Source: Flammula alnicola | Lineage: Eukaryota; Basidiomycota; Agaricomycetes; Agaricales; Strophariaceae | Direction of reading: 5' to 3' | Assembly: GCA_015499995.1 (NCBI GenBank) | Contig: JADNRV010000057.1 | Coordinates: 247,804 to 311,803, forward strand | DNA: 64,000 bases | In this document: positions 1 to 11,689 of the stretch, piece after piece | Layout of the letters: every line of letters starts with the position of its first letter | How positions within the stretch are numbered: the first letter of the stretch is position 1 | The notes under the pieces: model-generated | Seen by the model: the letters and a program-made list of their open reading frames with translations, nothing else | What the model was told of the DNA's origin: nothing | The model's database searches: none | Translations under genes and position numbers: made by a program

Positions 1-986
1 GCGTCCACAAGATGGTCAGACAAGTTAGAATAACTGTGTACGATTTCTCCACACGTTGACCCGTCCGACTTGAGCAACTGGCATACCACGTATGGGGCCG
101 AAAATTGAGCGCACTCCTCCGCTGTGCGCCAGCGAGAAGGCTGTTCTACGTTATTCGTACGCGTAGTATTTCCGTGTGGAAGATACGGATGAGCTGCAGT
201 TTTGCGAGGTCTACGCCCCTTCTTGACTTTCCCTGGTTCAGAGTTCTCTTGGTCGCCCTGAATGTATCGACGAGCTCGTGGAGAGCTGGGTGAGCGCTTC
301 AGAGGAAAGTAGGTTCTTTGGTCGCGTGCGGATGGAGAATTCTGAATGGCGGAGAGAGTTTTGCGTTGGGGAGACCTCGGTTCCTGAGAGACGGCTTCAA
401 ACCCCGCTAGCAAATCAGGATCCCACCGATCACAAATATCATCGCCTTGCACTTCGGCCGGAGAAAACGCGGTAGGCGGATTAGGCGAGACGGAACGATC
501 ATCGGGGCCTAGAAAGGGAATTGTGGCATCTGAGATGCTGGGAGAAGAGGAGTATCGACTAAGCGTTTCGAAGAATATATCTTCGATGGTAAGACAACTG
601 GGTCGCGATTGAGACACACGACGCTCCCAGCTGGCCCAAAACTTGGTCAATTCCTCCGATCTTGTGTCTATGTCTTCAGGCTCGGGGACGAAGGGGGGCA
701 GCAACGCATCCACAGAATCGAGCGGGAGTGCAGTAAGCTGAGCCTCAACTTTCATCAGTGCGGCAAATTCTGTCTTCTGCAGTTCTATCGCCATGGCGTA
801 GTCGGCTTTTTCTTCTGCAGTGGGCTCCCTGGAGCATGAATCTGGAAAAACGTAGGTCGGCTCGCGCTGTTTGAAAACCTGGGCTCGACTGCAACAAATA
901 TTTTAGTCGCTATGGACGACCCGTAGATGCGAAGTGTCCCACCTGACGACGCCTCGAGAAGTCGGACGGGAATAATACGTAGACAT
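1..986 (-). CDS. C2H2 zinc-finger-like protein, 5' part (gene continues off the left edge)
   Basis: The gene is open without a stop from 888 down to base 1. I place the start at ATG 986-984; a 54-base GT-AG intron (889-942) then joins MSTYYSRPTSRGVV to the long exon. The visible product is about 310 residues. It is acidic and proline/serine-rich in the first 200 residues, has a basic patch (KVKKGRRPRK) near residue 240, and ends at the edge in a pattern of two cysteines about ten residues apart followed by a leucine-rich stretch with a histidine (Cys...Cys...Ser-Asp-His-Leu), which looks like the first half of a C2H2 finger. This suggests a nuclear DNA-binding protein, but the paired histidine lies outside the window. 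No closer family is recognised. The absence of stops over nearly 900 bases and the clean splice are the main evidence that it is real. Confidence 0.6.
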
Positions 987-1457
987 CTTGAAAATGGCTG
1001 TGGGGGACCAGTGAAACAAACGAGATAAGGAAAACTGTAATGGGAGGGCGGGAGCGTCGTGAATGATTTCAAGCTTGGGGGAAAATTTTAACGTCGATAG
1101 TCGCAGATATTTATACAGAGGAAGGGAGTGGCTCTGTGTTGGGTTCTTTGTGTCGATATCAACGTTTCCCGGGCTTCCAACTTGGCCCATACATTGTTCG
1201 TGCAGAATTAGTGAGGGCCATTTGCACGAAAAAATTCCACCGGATGTGATCTATGTGATGGGAGGTCCAAGCACCGTAGAGAATTGCCCACTGTTCGATA
1301 ATTTAAACAACCGAGATGACCGAGTAAGAAACAGATATACGATACGGTTGCATTGTACTCACAGTCTAGTCATTTATCTCTCACTGGCCCGAATCCTTTG
1401 GAAAACAGATCTAGATCTAGAATGTATAAGGATGTGTATAAGATTCAACTATCTTGT
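987..1457. other. intergenic, nothing recognised
   Basis: This stretch separates the starts of the left-edge gene and the 3' end of the reductase gene. It is moderately AT-rich around 1320-1450. I see no coding exon, repeat or RNA gene in it. Confidence 0.5.
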
Positions 1458-2879
1458 TCAATTCTTCTGCGCCCAAATTGTCTCCAACGTCAAAAGATCA
1501 TCTACCGCATCCTCGAACATCTTTTCCGGTGATATATATTCCCTCAATCCCAAATATTCCTGCGCTCGTGTGTTAACCAAATTCGATGGAGGGGCAGGTA
1601 AGGGACCGATATCTTCCAACGGGATAATCCTGTCTTTGACGGCTGGTCGGGCCTTCTTCAAGTGCTCCGCAGCTTCCTTCCAGGTATATGTTCCGGGATT
1701 AATAATAAACCTCCTCTTGTCAGCGGGCAGATTCGATGCTTCGAGCGCCAAAACATGCCCTTTCGCAACGTCGCGTACATCCACGAGCCAGTTCGGTGCA
1801 GGTGGCACGGCCCCGCTGCAGATGACTTGGTAGAGTGTCTCGTTTGTGCCAAGCGTGGTCACCGAACTCGGAAGCGGGAACGTTCTGGCATAAGGTCCAT
1901 GAACGTAGCCTGGAACAACTGCAAAATTACAAATTAAAATACATTAGAATTCATCACGGATTTGGTGAATCAACGAACTAGTAATGATTTCGAGGTCCTG
2001 GTGGTCTTTCCCGAACTGCAGTAATGCCTTTTCCATCTTGGTCTTTGCGGTGAAGTAGATGTAGTACTGATTATCCTTATTTTTCTCGAATTCTTCTTCA
2101 CTAACATCTCCCCAATCTAATCCCGAGAATCTGTGATGAGCGGAAGGCGCATTCAACAAAGAAAGAGGCGAACCTGACTCGTCTAAGTTTAGACCACCGA
2201 ACATCTTGTCAAGCGAGGCTGAATTTAAAGGGAGCCATGAGTATAACGCTTAACCAGTAATCCATGGTCAACTGACGGCTCAGAAGGGCACCGAAAGAGC
2301 TGGTGGAAACGATTTTCTTGATGCCTGCCTTCTGGGCTTGACGCACCACATTCAATGTACCGTCTACTGCAGTCTATGTTATCGGCGAAAGGGCGCAATG
2401 CAGATTAGGAGATGGCAAAGTGAGAACCAATCGAAGAAGGAAGATGAGAAAGATACTCACCTTGAATGTTTCGTTGAGATCATTCCTCCCGGCCAACGGG
2501 CATGCGGTGTGCAGAACCGCATCAACGCCTTTCAAGGCCTCTGTGAAGTCGGAGCTTGCCACGTCATCAATCTGTACGAACTCCAGGCCGGTTCTCTGGA
2601 CGGTATCGACGAGAGTTTGGAACTTTTTACCCCGTGCGGTCCTGATTGGTTAGCGCCTCAATGACAATTACGAATTCATGGCCTCGCGAAAGAGAAACCG
2701 ATAGTATTTACGCACCCGCGTACTCGATATCCTCGCTCAAGGAGCTGCTCAGCGATATGACCAGCTATGAACCCAGTGATACCGGTTACCTATGAGGGTC
2801 AAGCATGTGAGTATGATGACGAGGTGTCAACATATAATAGGACAGGGGAACGACCTACAAGGACGAGTTTTCCGTTCAT
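1458..2879 (-). CDS. NAD(P)-dependent epimerase/dehydratase-type reductase
   Basis: Six exons (2859-2879, 2716-2789, 2461-2641, 2273-2373, 1979-2130, 1458-1918) join in frame to 329 residues, the usual size of the extended short-chain dehydrogenase family that includes dihydroflavonol/cinnamoyl-CoA reductases and yeast Gre2-type carbonyl reductases. The N-terminus MNGKLVLVTGITGFIAGHI holds the Rossmann glycine motif (TGxxGFIA). The segment VDAVLHTACP follows strand 4, TSSFGAL carries the serine region, and YFTAK is the YxxxK catalytic pair. The C-terminal part contains LVDVRDVAKGHVLALE, typical of the family. All introns are GT-AG. The protein is expected to be cytosolic and to reduce an aldehyde or ketone with NADPH; the substrate cannot be read from sequence. 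The start was chosen because it gives the beta-strand immediately before the glycine motif. The gene appears intact. Confidence 0.88.
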
Positions 2880-3258
2880 GAGTTCAGAAAAAAGGCTGAG
2901 CATGAAAAATCGGGGCTAACTCTGGGCAGTAGGAGGCTCGACGGCGTTGGAGAGGACGGAAATATATGAGTTCTTTGTGTTCGGTATTTGTTATATGGAT
3001 GGCGGCGCGGTCCGAGGTAGAAGCAAATGAGGGGGATACTCTGATCTTTCCGCTATTAGGAGGGTACTGTCAGCTTTCGGATCACCGCTACCGTGGGCCC
3101 GCTGATATTTGCTCACGTTCGCGTTGAAGATGGAGACTTTTTAACTTTTGATAGCAGTTACGGTGATCGAGAAGATATAATAAGCAGGTCATAGAGCTAT
3201 ATCCAAGAAGCATCAAAGCGATAGGTAGTAGATCGTAAGTATTCAATCGAGCAGTTGA
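2880..3258. other. intergenic between two minus-strand genes
   Basis: This holds the promoter side of the reductase gene and the 3' side of the F-box gene. I see no coding exon. Confidence 0.5.
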
Positions 3259-4951
3259 TCATTCCAAAAATGGCTGAAAATACGGATCAGGTTCAATCGT
3301 CGAAGGTAAACCATCATAGAGTGAGAATGGGCCTCTGTATGTACGAGGAGGGTATGTGATAGAAAGTTTCAAACCATCCGATATTTGTGTCGAAAGATGC
3401 GGCATGATATCAACGGTGGCCCGACGAGTGAATCTGACATTTACCAATTTCAATTTTTTGATCCTCTTGTCTTCGCTACTTTGCTTGCGAAGAATAAATT
3501 CCAGTAGAGCGTCGTCCGAGAAATGTGCCACGGTAAGACACGTAAGCTTCTCCAAGTCTGGGCACAGACACTCGTCGTCTGCTTTCAAATGGGCGAAGGA
3601 CTGGAGGAGGGAGTTAGAGACAGGAGCGGGGCTGTTTTCGTCATGGGACAGAGGAGGGACAAGGGGGATGAGGTGAGAGACAGAGAGGTGAGGAACGGGC
3701 ACAGACGGAGACATTCGATGAAGTCATGTACTGCAAATAGATGAGGATTGGTAGATAGCTCTTGAACGCTTCCACCTGAATTAGAGAGAAGCCGGGTTAA
3801 GGATGAAGGCTCCGCTAGCGATATCCGCGAGGTCCAATATTCAAGTTTACGAAGCTTTGGAGCATCAAGGGCGGCAAAGAACGCAGGAACTTGTGATTCT
3901 TCCAAAATCCACAATTTTTTTTGAGGAAGGGAAGGAAGATGGTCGGGAATTCCGTGCGATTTCCAGGATTGGCGCCGTGCCCGACGTGCAGCCTGCAGGA
4001 AACCAGACCAGAGCACCTCTCCAACACGTGAGTAATCTCGGTTATGGTCAAGTTTGTCGAGCTCCACTGCTTGTTGTTGAGAGTGAGGTCAGTGAGTTGA
4101 GCCCAATTAAGGGGAAATTCCGAAATGTCTGCATGGATCCCAGTAACGGAAAATTTGCGAATACATGGAGCCTGGAATATTTCGCAATCGTTCCATTCCG
4201 TACCGGAGCTCGCTATACCATTGCGAGTGATATCCAGAGAGAGAGATTGAAGAATAGGGACCTCGGATGGCGGAATTTTCCTGAAATCTGCGAGAGATGC
4301 TGCAGGGCAACTCAATGAGATGTTCTTCCATCTCTTGGAGAATGGGAGAATGCACTGAAAGAAAATCTTGCAGTATTCTGTTGGCGGGTATACGTCCCAC
4401 TCGTGGAGGGCAATACTGAGTGGTAGAGTTCCCGACCTGGCGATCCATTCCTTCACAGCCGCCGCGCGTATAGCCGTTACTTGCGAGACCATCAAACGAA
4501 CCCCCGTTGTTGAATCATGACTTGAATGGAATGTTGGGCTCGAATTGGGGACGGCAATATGGAGTGACGCCCAAAGCCCCGGCGTTGTCATGGCCACGCT
4601 TCTCCAATGACTCGAGACCTGGGTGAGCAACATAGGTGCCTCGTCCCTACTCATCGTCGGATTGCGGTCATCGGGCAGGGAGGATATGAAGACTTCGCGC
4701 AAAATGTCAGGAGGAAGTCGACGCATGGGGGAACTGAGCCTGCGATATTTGTCGATCGAGTGATTCAGGTCTTCTCGTTCTTGACGCAGATTTCGAGCCC
4801 TTAGCTCGATACCAGCTAACTCTTCTTCGATCTTCGCTAACCGTGCTCTCGGCTCCTTCAAAATTTCCTTTATTTCGACGACCTCAGCGTCGGTTGGGAC
4901 GTAATTCGTACCGAAAACGCCATCGAATTGGGTCTGGCTCGTAGCAGGCAT
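3259..4951 (-). pseudogene. F-box/LRR-type protein gene with two frameshifts
   Basis: The reading starts at MPATSQTQFDG (ATG 4951), preceded by a probable 5'-leader intron (donor near 5011, acceptor just before the ATG). It contains a coiled-coil segment (VVEIKEILKEPRARLAKIEEEL onward, cut by convention here), then the F-box core typical of Agaricomycete proteins: PMRRLPPDILREVF, followed by SSHWRSVAMTTPGLWASL. F-box proteins bring targets to SCF ubiquitin ligases through Skp1. The leucine-rich part continues in two other frames. One shift lies at a run of eight T (about 3913-3920, A on the coding strand). The second lies near 3660-3690 where the reading moves to a frame ending at 3259. No intron of normal size explains either shift. 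It may be a recent pseudogene or carry homopolymer sequence errors. Confidence 0.6.
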
Positions 4952-5879
4952 ACTAGATCCTAGACCAAGGTTAGTGCACGTTGATCCGAAGTCATGAGAA
5001 TTTATCACTCACCGGGAGGTCGAATTCGCGTAGATGATACCTCAACGCGCCCACATAGGGTGTTGAACAAGGGAGAGCGATGCTGTGGAACGAGCTGGAT
5101 GATATTGGGATGATTATAAGATAAAGTTGAACCCGAGTAAAGGTGTATTTGACAGCGTGACTCCAAACGGAACTGATTGATGGTTCGTCTTAAAAATAGA
5201 ATCTATGTGCCGAAGATTTTAGGAGAGAGAGTATTATAACTCTTTTCTAGTACGCGCGGCAGATATCCTTAAAGATATAGTCAGTGATGTACTTTGGCTG
5301 TACAAGTAGCCTTTTTCTTTGGGGAAAACCCGGAGGGTTTAAGCCCGAAATGTCTGCCGGATAAGGTCTGAATGAGCGAGATTGGGCGGGTGGGCCCAAT
5401 GACGCTCCAAAAAGCAGAAGATTATCCTACGCAAACACGGTCGTGCTGAGTTAAATAGAGCTGAAAAAGGTGTAGCGGGTGGGTGCAAAACTTTTAACTA
5501 ATCCTCGGAAAACTGAGGTTTGACGAGTGTGAGTGATTTTCCGAGATGGCGAGAGACAGGAAAGTTCTCGTCCCAAATGCTGACTAGTACTCATCTCGCA
5601 GACCTCTTTCGATCACGGCCTATCAAAAATCCATCATTCACTGTCGGACCGAACAGTGTCGCGTCGCACGCGATGGCAAGAGGCAAGCCAAGATGGTTCA
5701 TTTGTGCGTCATCACATCACTTTCTCTCCCCAAGACTGGCAGACCCTAAGCGCTAAGCATGCAATCCAGAAGTTCATAATCAACGGAATGCCTATTGACC
5801 GTTCGGTTTTACAGCAAAAGATGATCCGACTCGCCTCAGCATCTACGAGTATAACGCGAAAAAACATTTCGGCCCCTTC
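4952..5879. other. intergenic, no gene recognised
   Basis: This includes the probable 5' leader and promoter of the F-box gene near 4990-5100. Short open frames occur at 5520-5994, but none resembles a known protein or shows convincing splice structure. Confidence 0.45.
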
Positions 5880-7530
5880 CCTCCCAGAGCAGCGGGTATT
5901 CTTGTTGCCCCCTCTGAGCCACGATTTATCAGTCATCAGACATCCCAAAGGTCAAATGTCCCTACCCAATTCTGAGTTCAGACGTCGCTCCTAGATACGG
6001 AAGGTACTTCCAGGAGATCGGCGTATGTCGAAGAACTCATAGATAATGGGCCCGTTTGCAAAAGCGAGCTTTGCTTTAGGTGAGCGTAGCACTTTTGTAA
6101 CATGGTGTTGGTGAACAAAACGTTACCTGAATAGCGATCTGCTGCTGTCGTCTTGGATATTTGGATATTCCTAGCACCAGGGCTAAAAGAAGATTTCTGA
6201 CCTCTGTACAACAGACGGACGAGACGATAGGCCGAAAAAGGAGTCGATCACGTACACAGACTCCCCCGAAACCTGTAAGCACCGCACGATTCGGGTCATC
6301 CCACCGACCGACACAACACACTGGCTCTGCAAGTCGAAGCTGACCGTCCGCACTACAGCAAATAGATGAGAAGCGTAGGCAGTACAGCATCCAACCCCGT
6401 TCCAACCCTAAACCCGAGCACTAGGTTCACTCGATCACAAACGCCCACCCCCAAGATACCTGTCCAACAGGTTGCGTCGTCTACGACCCACAAGTATCGA
6501 GGTGCACACAGGCGAAATTTTTATATGCGGGATGCTAATGCTCGGGGTAATGGAGAACAGCAGGAGAGATACAAAAGTCCGTTGAGGGAAATCGAAAGGC
6601 ACATGGACGGAGTCGCTCAACGATTAAAGTTGAGATTCAAGAATAAGCAAAAAAGGGGTAAAAGCCGGACATTAGCAGCAAAACGGCACAGGAATTGAAC
6701 ATGAAAGGAAAGGCACTAGAACAACAAAAATAGCGGGGAGCAGATACGGAAAGTAAGACACCCAGTAGTGCTGTTAGGTGACAGTCCATGATATTTCAAG
6801 ATTTACAGGGAATCTCGAAGAAAAGAAGGCGCACTTGTAACATCCGACAAGGTCGAAATGAGGCTGACAATGTCCTCTGACATAGCGCGACACATGAACA
6901 GAAATTCTCCATAGGGCAACGAAAGTACTCTTCGAGGCCGCTGCCAAGTACAGGTAATTGCCGTACGAGACGGATGGCTGGTCAATGAAGCAACGCCTAG
7001 ACATCCGTGAAAGCTATGAGAGCGAAAGATGAATTGGTGACACACGAGAATGAGAACAGCATTTAACGAGGTGTCCAGGACCCTAAGCCACAATGAAAAG
7101 ACACAGCCGTCGTCCAGTCTTTCATGCCCAACTCCACAGCACGCCTGATCTTGTTGCAGATGGAGAGAGGATAAAAGATGGTCAGACAGCGATGGACCAC
7201 TGTGAAGGTTATGCGGAAAACGACGCGCTTTGCGTGTTCGCGATGAATGATGAATGTTCATAACACATAAACATCGAGCGAAAGGTTTGAAATATCGGAG
7301 GTCCCAAATCAGATCTGCGAGCAGACAGGAGAAAATGCCAGGAGGAGGCGCGACACACTGCGATTTGAAAAGCGCCAACTAAGATGTTTCGGTAGGGATT
7401 ACAGTCTGATAGAGAGGCTGGGTCGCTTAAGAAAGCAGTAGAAAAGGCAAGATCCGCCCTCCCAGAACAGCTTGACTTTGTTCCACCTGAGGCATGAATT
7501 AGTACGTTAATAGTTGCATACAACTAGATC
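5880..7530 (-). repeat. dispersed repeat copy 1 (with a relic of the 103-residue gene)
   Basis: This stretch can be aligned by eye over its whole length, at moderate identity, with 14615-16115. Landmarks in common include the segment around TATCGAGGTGCA (about 6496 and 15077), the segment around GGTGACACAC, and the sequence around TTGAAATATCGGA (about 7288 and 15828). Its low-coordinate end, 5960-6110, encodes on the minus strand a diverged version of the C-terminal part of the 103-residue protein (the pattern ANGPII followed by SPGST) with a stop codon. No intact long frame exists. It seems to be a decayed spliced gene rather than a retroelement: no reverse transcriptase or terminal repeat is seen. 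Confidence 0.5.
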
Positions 7531-7689
7531 ATAAAACACGCACCTATTTCTCATCGACCGAGAATAGAGTATCCAGGATCCGGATTCCTATGAGGCTCGG
7601 ACCTCGTTGCGACTGCGTTACATGAACACTAAACTAACGAGATGCCATGCGCGACAACGAAAAATGCGCTACAAATGCAAAATAACATC

Positions 7690-8890
7690 ATGGGAAGACG
7701 GTAAAAACCGCGGCTACAAAGCGTGTTTGCCGTACCTCCCATAATTCACGTCCGACTAGCAGCGCCGCAGGATCCTTGGATTCAGCCGGAACAGGCATCT
7801 CCGCCATGACCATGCTTGGAAAGAAACAGCAGGAGGGGCCTGCAGAAAGACCAGATAGCCAAACAGCGCTGAGCGTGAAGGGAGAGAAGAGGGTCGTACA
7901 TAGCGTCGCAAATACAACACAATGGGATACCATGCCCAACTTCGCAGGGCGGATACACCGCATGAAATCTCTGCACCACTGGGCACCTTGAACTTGGTCA
8001 AACTCCGAGACAAGCAGGAGGAGCCATCACGACCACAGATGGCCAGAGGGCATATGAAGGGTCTGCGGTTGAGAGAAGGAACAAATATCGTAGGACCATC
8101 AGAAAGAATCACTCGAGTCGATAATCACGACCGAGTAATGTGGACGAATAGAATGTAAAAAGGACGGGATGAGCGAAGGAAAGAGAAAGAAGAGCGTATG
8201 AAAAGAGATGGGAGAACATCAAATATAAAAGAATCCATCAACGCGATGTAAGAACACGGGGGGATTGAACACGTATTCCGGCTCCTCGATGGGTGGTCCG
8301 TAGACGTCAGCCCATATAGCCACAATACCCTCCAAAGAAGTGTGGCGATCAGAACGTACAGTGACGATATTGCGCGGGCGTTCAATCACGTCTTGATAGA
8401 GCGGAGTATATTGCTGACGTGGCCAGAAACCGCAGCGGAGCCAATGTCGAAGAGGAATAGGAAAGACGGCGAATAGCCAGAGAAGAATTGCACATATAGA
8501 GCCCGGAACTGCGAATATTCCAAGAAGCGGAACACCGTTCGCCACGAACGATGAAACTTTCATGGCGGAGGCGAAGGCGTCCTAAATCTCTGAGACCTAA
8601 GAGCAGAGGCAAGTGGAGACGATGAGCGGATAACAGAGGCGATAGGGAGGCGAGACGTACCGTTACGAGAGAGCACACTACCAGCAAAGGCGTTTCGAGA
8701 CTCATACAGCCATGTCAGCTTGAGATTCGATAGAGAGAACATCGTAGGATACAACAAAATAGCTCTGGCGAAGGAGAACGGTGAGAGAAAAGCAAGGGTG
8801 GTGCCAATGAGCACGGAGAAAAACAGAACGTCCGTGCGCTGTTAAGTTGTATGTATTTGGCGTCGATCCTTTAAACAAACAACGCCACTA
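7690..8890 (-). repeat. dispersed repeat copy 2, best-preserved exons of an unknown gene
   Basis: On the minus strand the copy begins with the 5' box (about 8820-8890), then an exon starting MLIGTTLAFLSP (8814) and running to ...SRNAFAGSVLSRN with a good donor GTACGTC. A second exon begins near 8563 (MKVSSFVANGVPLLG...), hydrophobic with the segment ILLWLFAVFPIPLRHWL, then RPRNIV, and ADVYGPPIEEPEYVF near 8280. A third conserved block lies at about 7793-7880. The same order of blocks occurs in other copies, so these are probably exons of one ancestral gene encoding a protein with at least one membrane segment. Function unknown. The frame does not stay open to a sensible end, so this copy is probably also decayed. 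Confidence 0.5.
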
Positions 8891-9325
8891 CGAGCCTGAG
8901 GAGAGCCCTATAGCGCCAAGCTAACTGTCTACACCATACGTCTGTTGCGACCAAGGCATAGGAATCCTCGAGTGTTGGATATGTGTGTGACTGCACCGTC
9001 CACAGTGAATTAGCTCGTGGATGCATTTTGCCTCCTGCTGCCACGTGTTTTGTTCACAGTAACAAAATTGGGAATCCTTTCAAGAACCAGCATAGCGGTG
9101 AGCTGGAGCGTGTGGAGAGTGCGTGATACGATGCTTTTCGAGTCTGGCTTCGACCTTATGAACTAGGATAAAGCAAAGAAGTGTCCAAGGAATAACTATT
9201 GTCCAGTGATGGAAGTAAACATAGAGAAAATGTATCTTTCAATTCGTTCGTCCGAGTCTTGTCTCTAATGGGATGTGAAGATACGATTTCAACGCCCCTC
9301 ACGATTATGAGCACTTCCAATTCGT
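8891..9325. other. intergenic, no gene recognised
   Basis: The region lies between repeat copy 2 and the laccase stop codon. It probably contains the laccase 3' untranslated region. No other structure is evident. Confidence 0.45.
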
Positions 9326-11600
9326 TCAGAAGGTTTGGGTAGGAGCAGCATCGTAAGTCGGGCAGAGACTATCCCAAGCAGCTACAAGATACTCGCGTTA
9401 TAAAGCAGGTTCATAATATGAGAACCACAACTCACTTGGAATAGTAGAATTGCTCGAAGCAATCGTCGCTGTATCTTCGGCGAAGACTATTGCAAGGCCC
9501 CTGGGATCTGTGTAAGGTGCGGTAGAAATTTAAAACAAGGAAAACTTACAGTTCGAGATGCCAATCAATGTGGCTGTTGGTTTGTAACGTGCCATCAGAA
9601 AATTAAAACACATGAATAAAGGCTAGAGAGAGACAAACCAGTGCATAATCCATGGGCCAGAGTTATCAGTTTCAAAGCGAATGGTAACATTATCGGTAGC
9701 CGCTCCAATGCTGACGACATCGCGTCTCACGGGGTCTACGTAGTTGTACGTCGAGCTTCCTGCACTTCTTACAACACTGAAGGCATGCTGTAGGATAGAG
9801 ATCGACGTCAGAGAGATCAGAATTACATTTTCGAGGTAAAATGCTCACTCCGTGAAGGTGGAATGGATGCTAGAGAAGTATAACGTCCATGAGTTCAGAA
9901 ATCAGAGTTACACAAGACAGGACGTACAGGGCTCCCAGCCGATCCACCAGGAAGAGAAACTTCGATGACACTATTGGCCGGTAAAACATAGAGCGATCCA
10001 GAAGGAAGCAGGTCGGCAGCCGTCGATGCCCCGCTCAGAATCTGGAGCAAAACAGGCACGGTGGGAGGCGCAAACGAAGCCCCGTTGAGACTGAACCCTG
10101 TGCCGGAGAAAGTGATCAGCATGTTCAAATTAACGTCTGCACCTCCGGAGGTAGCATTTCCAGGTGCTGCGGGATTAGTGAGAGGGTGAAGATTCGTTTC
10201 CAGGAGCGTGTTAGCGAGCGATATGTTCGTGGCTGGGTCTACGGCGTCTGCCCCCGAATAGCGAAGGATCGCCGAGTTCAGACCGCCTGTAAAGCCAGTC
10301 GTGCCCACGTTGGGGTTGGCGCGAATCCAATAGTTTGACACTGTCTGGTTCGCATTAAGGATGAAAGAGTACCGCTGACCAGCGAATATCTGGATGGAAT
10401 CGACGACAAGTGGTTGCACATTTTGCCCGTCGACTTCAATGATGGTCTAAATCGAAGATGAATCAGCGTCAGGGTATCCGTCTTGAAAACACCTAAAACT
10501 TGCCAGATTGTGGTCGTCAATGGAGAATGTGAAGTTCGGATCACAGGACATGGAGATTAGGCGGAACCGGTAGCGCGTGCCCGATGAAACCGTGATGACC
10601 GAAAGATTAGTCGTGGGACCTCCGCTATAGCGGCCCAAGCCATTAATTAATGTAGAATCCGCGGTTGGTACAGCTCCAGCGGAAGGAGCGACGGTATGAT
10701 ACCTGAAGTTTATGGTGAGGTCACGTTTATAGACGCATGGTTGGCGCCTTACCAGTCTGCAAGGGTAATGATGGTAGACTCTGCGAAACGGAGGAAAATG
10801 AGTTAACAATAGAGAAAAGCAAAACACCGATCATCTTACCATCATCTACATCGTAGCTGACAGAAAATGCCAAAGTCAATAATTTAGCTATTGATTCATG
10901 CAGACATTCGACGTACTCGGATAAATAAGGATCAGCGGTATCGTACACGACGAGTGCGCCCCTGAGGCCATCGCAGTATTGAGTCGCTGGATGGTGATGA
11001 GAACCTCGCTTAAGATGGTCTGAAAAGCGAGACGTACAATGATGCGAATGGTACCAGAAAGTTCCGGCCTGGTCCGGTACCGAGAATTGATATTGGAATG
11101 AATCTCCAGAAATTATGGGGCACTGAGCCACTCCAACTACACCGTCTGCCCAGGCGCTTCCTTCTTGGAAGAGTCCGTGCCAGTGCTACAGATGCCAACG
11201 TTAATCAGTAACTTTTCGTATAAAAATATGTCCTCGTACAATGCTCGTGCTAGTCAGCATGGTCGTGTCACTTAAGGAGTCGACCACATTCATAATAAAG
11301 GTATCTCCCTTGATTTGACGGTTCGTAAAATATCCCATATCAAGGTGGATATAAGAATACCTTCGATCCTGTGATCACTGGACCGGGAAATTGGACGGCA
11401 CTTGCGCTTGATCCAGCAAGCACGGCGCTATCGAAAAAATGTTCGTGAGACGAAGGTCAACGATGAAACTAAGCTTACGAGCGATTAAAGCCGTCAGGTT
11501 GGATGTACGCATTTGCGATGACCAGATCCGCGCTGGGTCCAATGGCAGCAAAAGAGCGTGCAACTAAAGCGAGAGTGATAAAACTTGTGAGAGAGCGCAT
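9326..11600 (-). CDS. laccase (multicopper oxidase, secreted)
   Basis: Laccases oxidise phenols with four copper ions and reduce oxygen to water outside the cell. The start at ATG 11600 gives a signal peptide ([18 protein letters not shown]) followed by the mature start [10 protein letters not shown]. About a dozen short introns are needed; after splicing the product is about 520 residues, normal for fungal laccase. All four copper signatures are present: HWHGLFQ with WADG and QCPI (L1), [19 protein letters not shown] (L2), HPFHLHGH split by an intron (L3), and [12 protein letters not shown] (L4). The residue ten positions after the L4 cysteine is leucine, the class 2 axial position. The C-terminal exon ends [12 protein letters not shown]. 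Several N-glycosylation sites are visible. A relic of another laccase 1.7 kb upstream suggests a former tandem array. The gene looks intact. Confidence 0.92.
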
Positions 11601-11672
11601 GGCTATCTGAAATTAAGGGCGTTGTGGTTGGTGTTGGAGCTTGAAGTTGAAAAACGTAAGAGCGAAGCAAGA

Positions 11673-11681
11673 GCTTTTATA
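11673..11681 (-). promoter_or_regulatory. TATA box of the laccase gene
   Basis: The minus strand reads CTATAAAAG about 75 bases before the laccase ATG, a normal distance for a fungal core promoter. Confidence 0.6.
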
Positions 11682-11689
11682 GGCACGAC

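Noticed and set aside
1063..1833. 256-codon plus-strand frame overlapping the reductase 3' end
   Set aside because: Overlaps the clearly coding last exon of the reductase on the other strand; its own sequence has no recognisable domain.
5880..9000. Dispersed repeat as LINE or LTR retrotransposon
   Set aside because: No reverse transcriptase, integrase, RNase H, poly-A tail or long terminal repeats in any copy.
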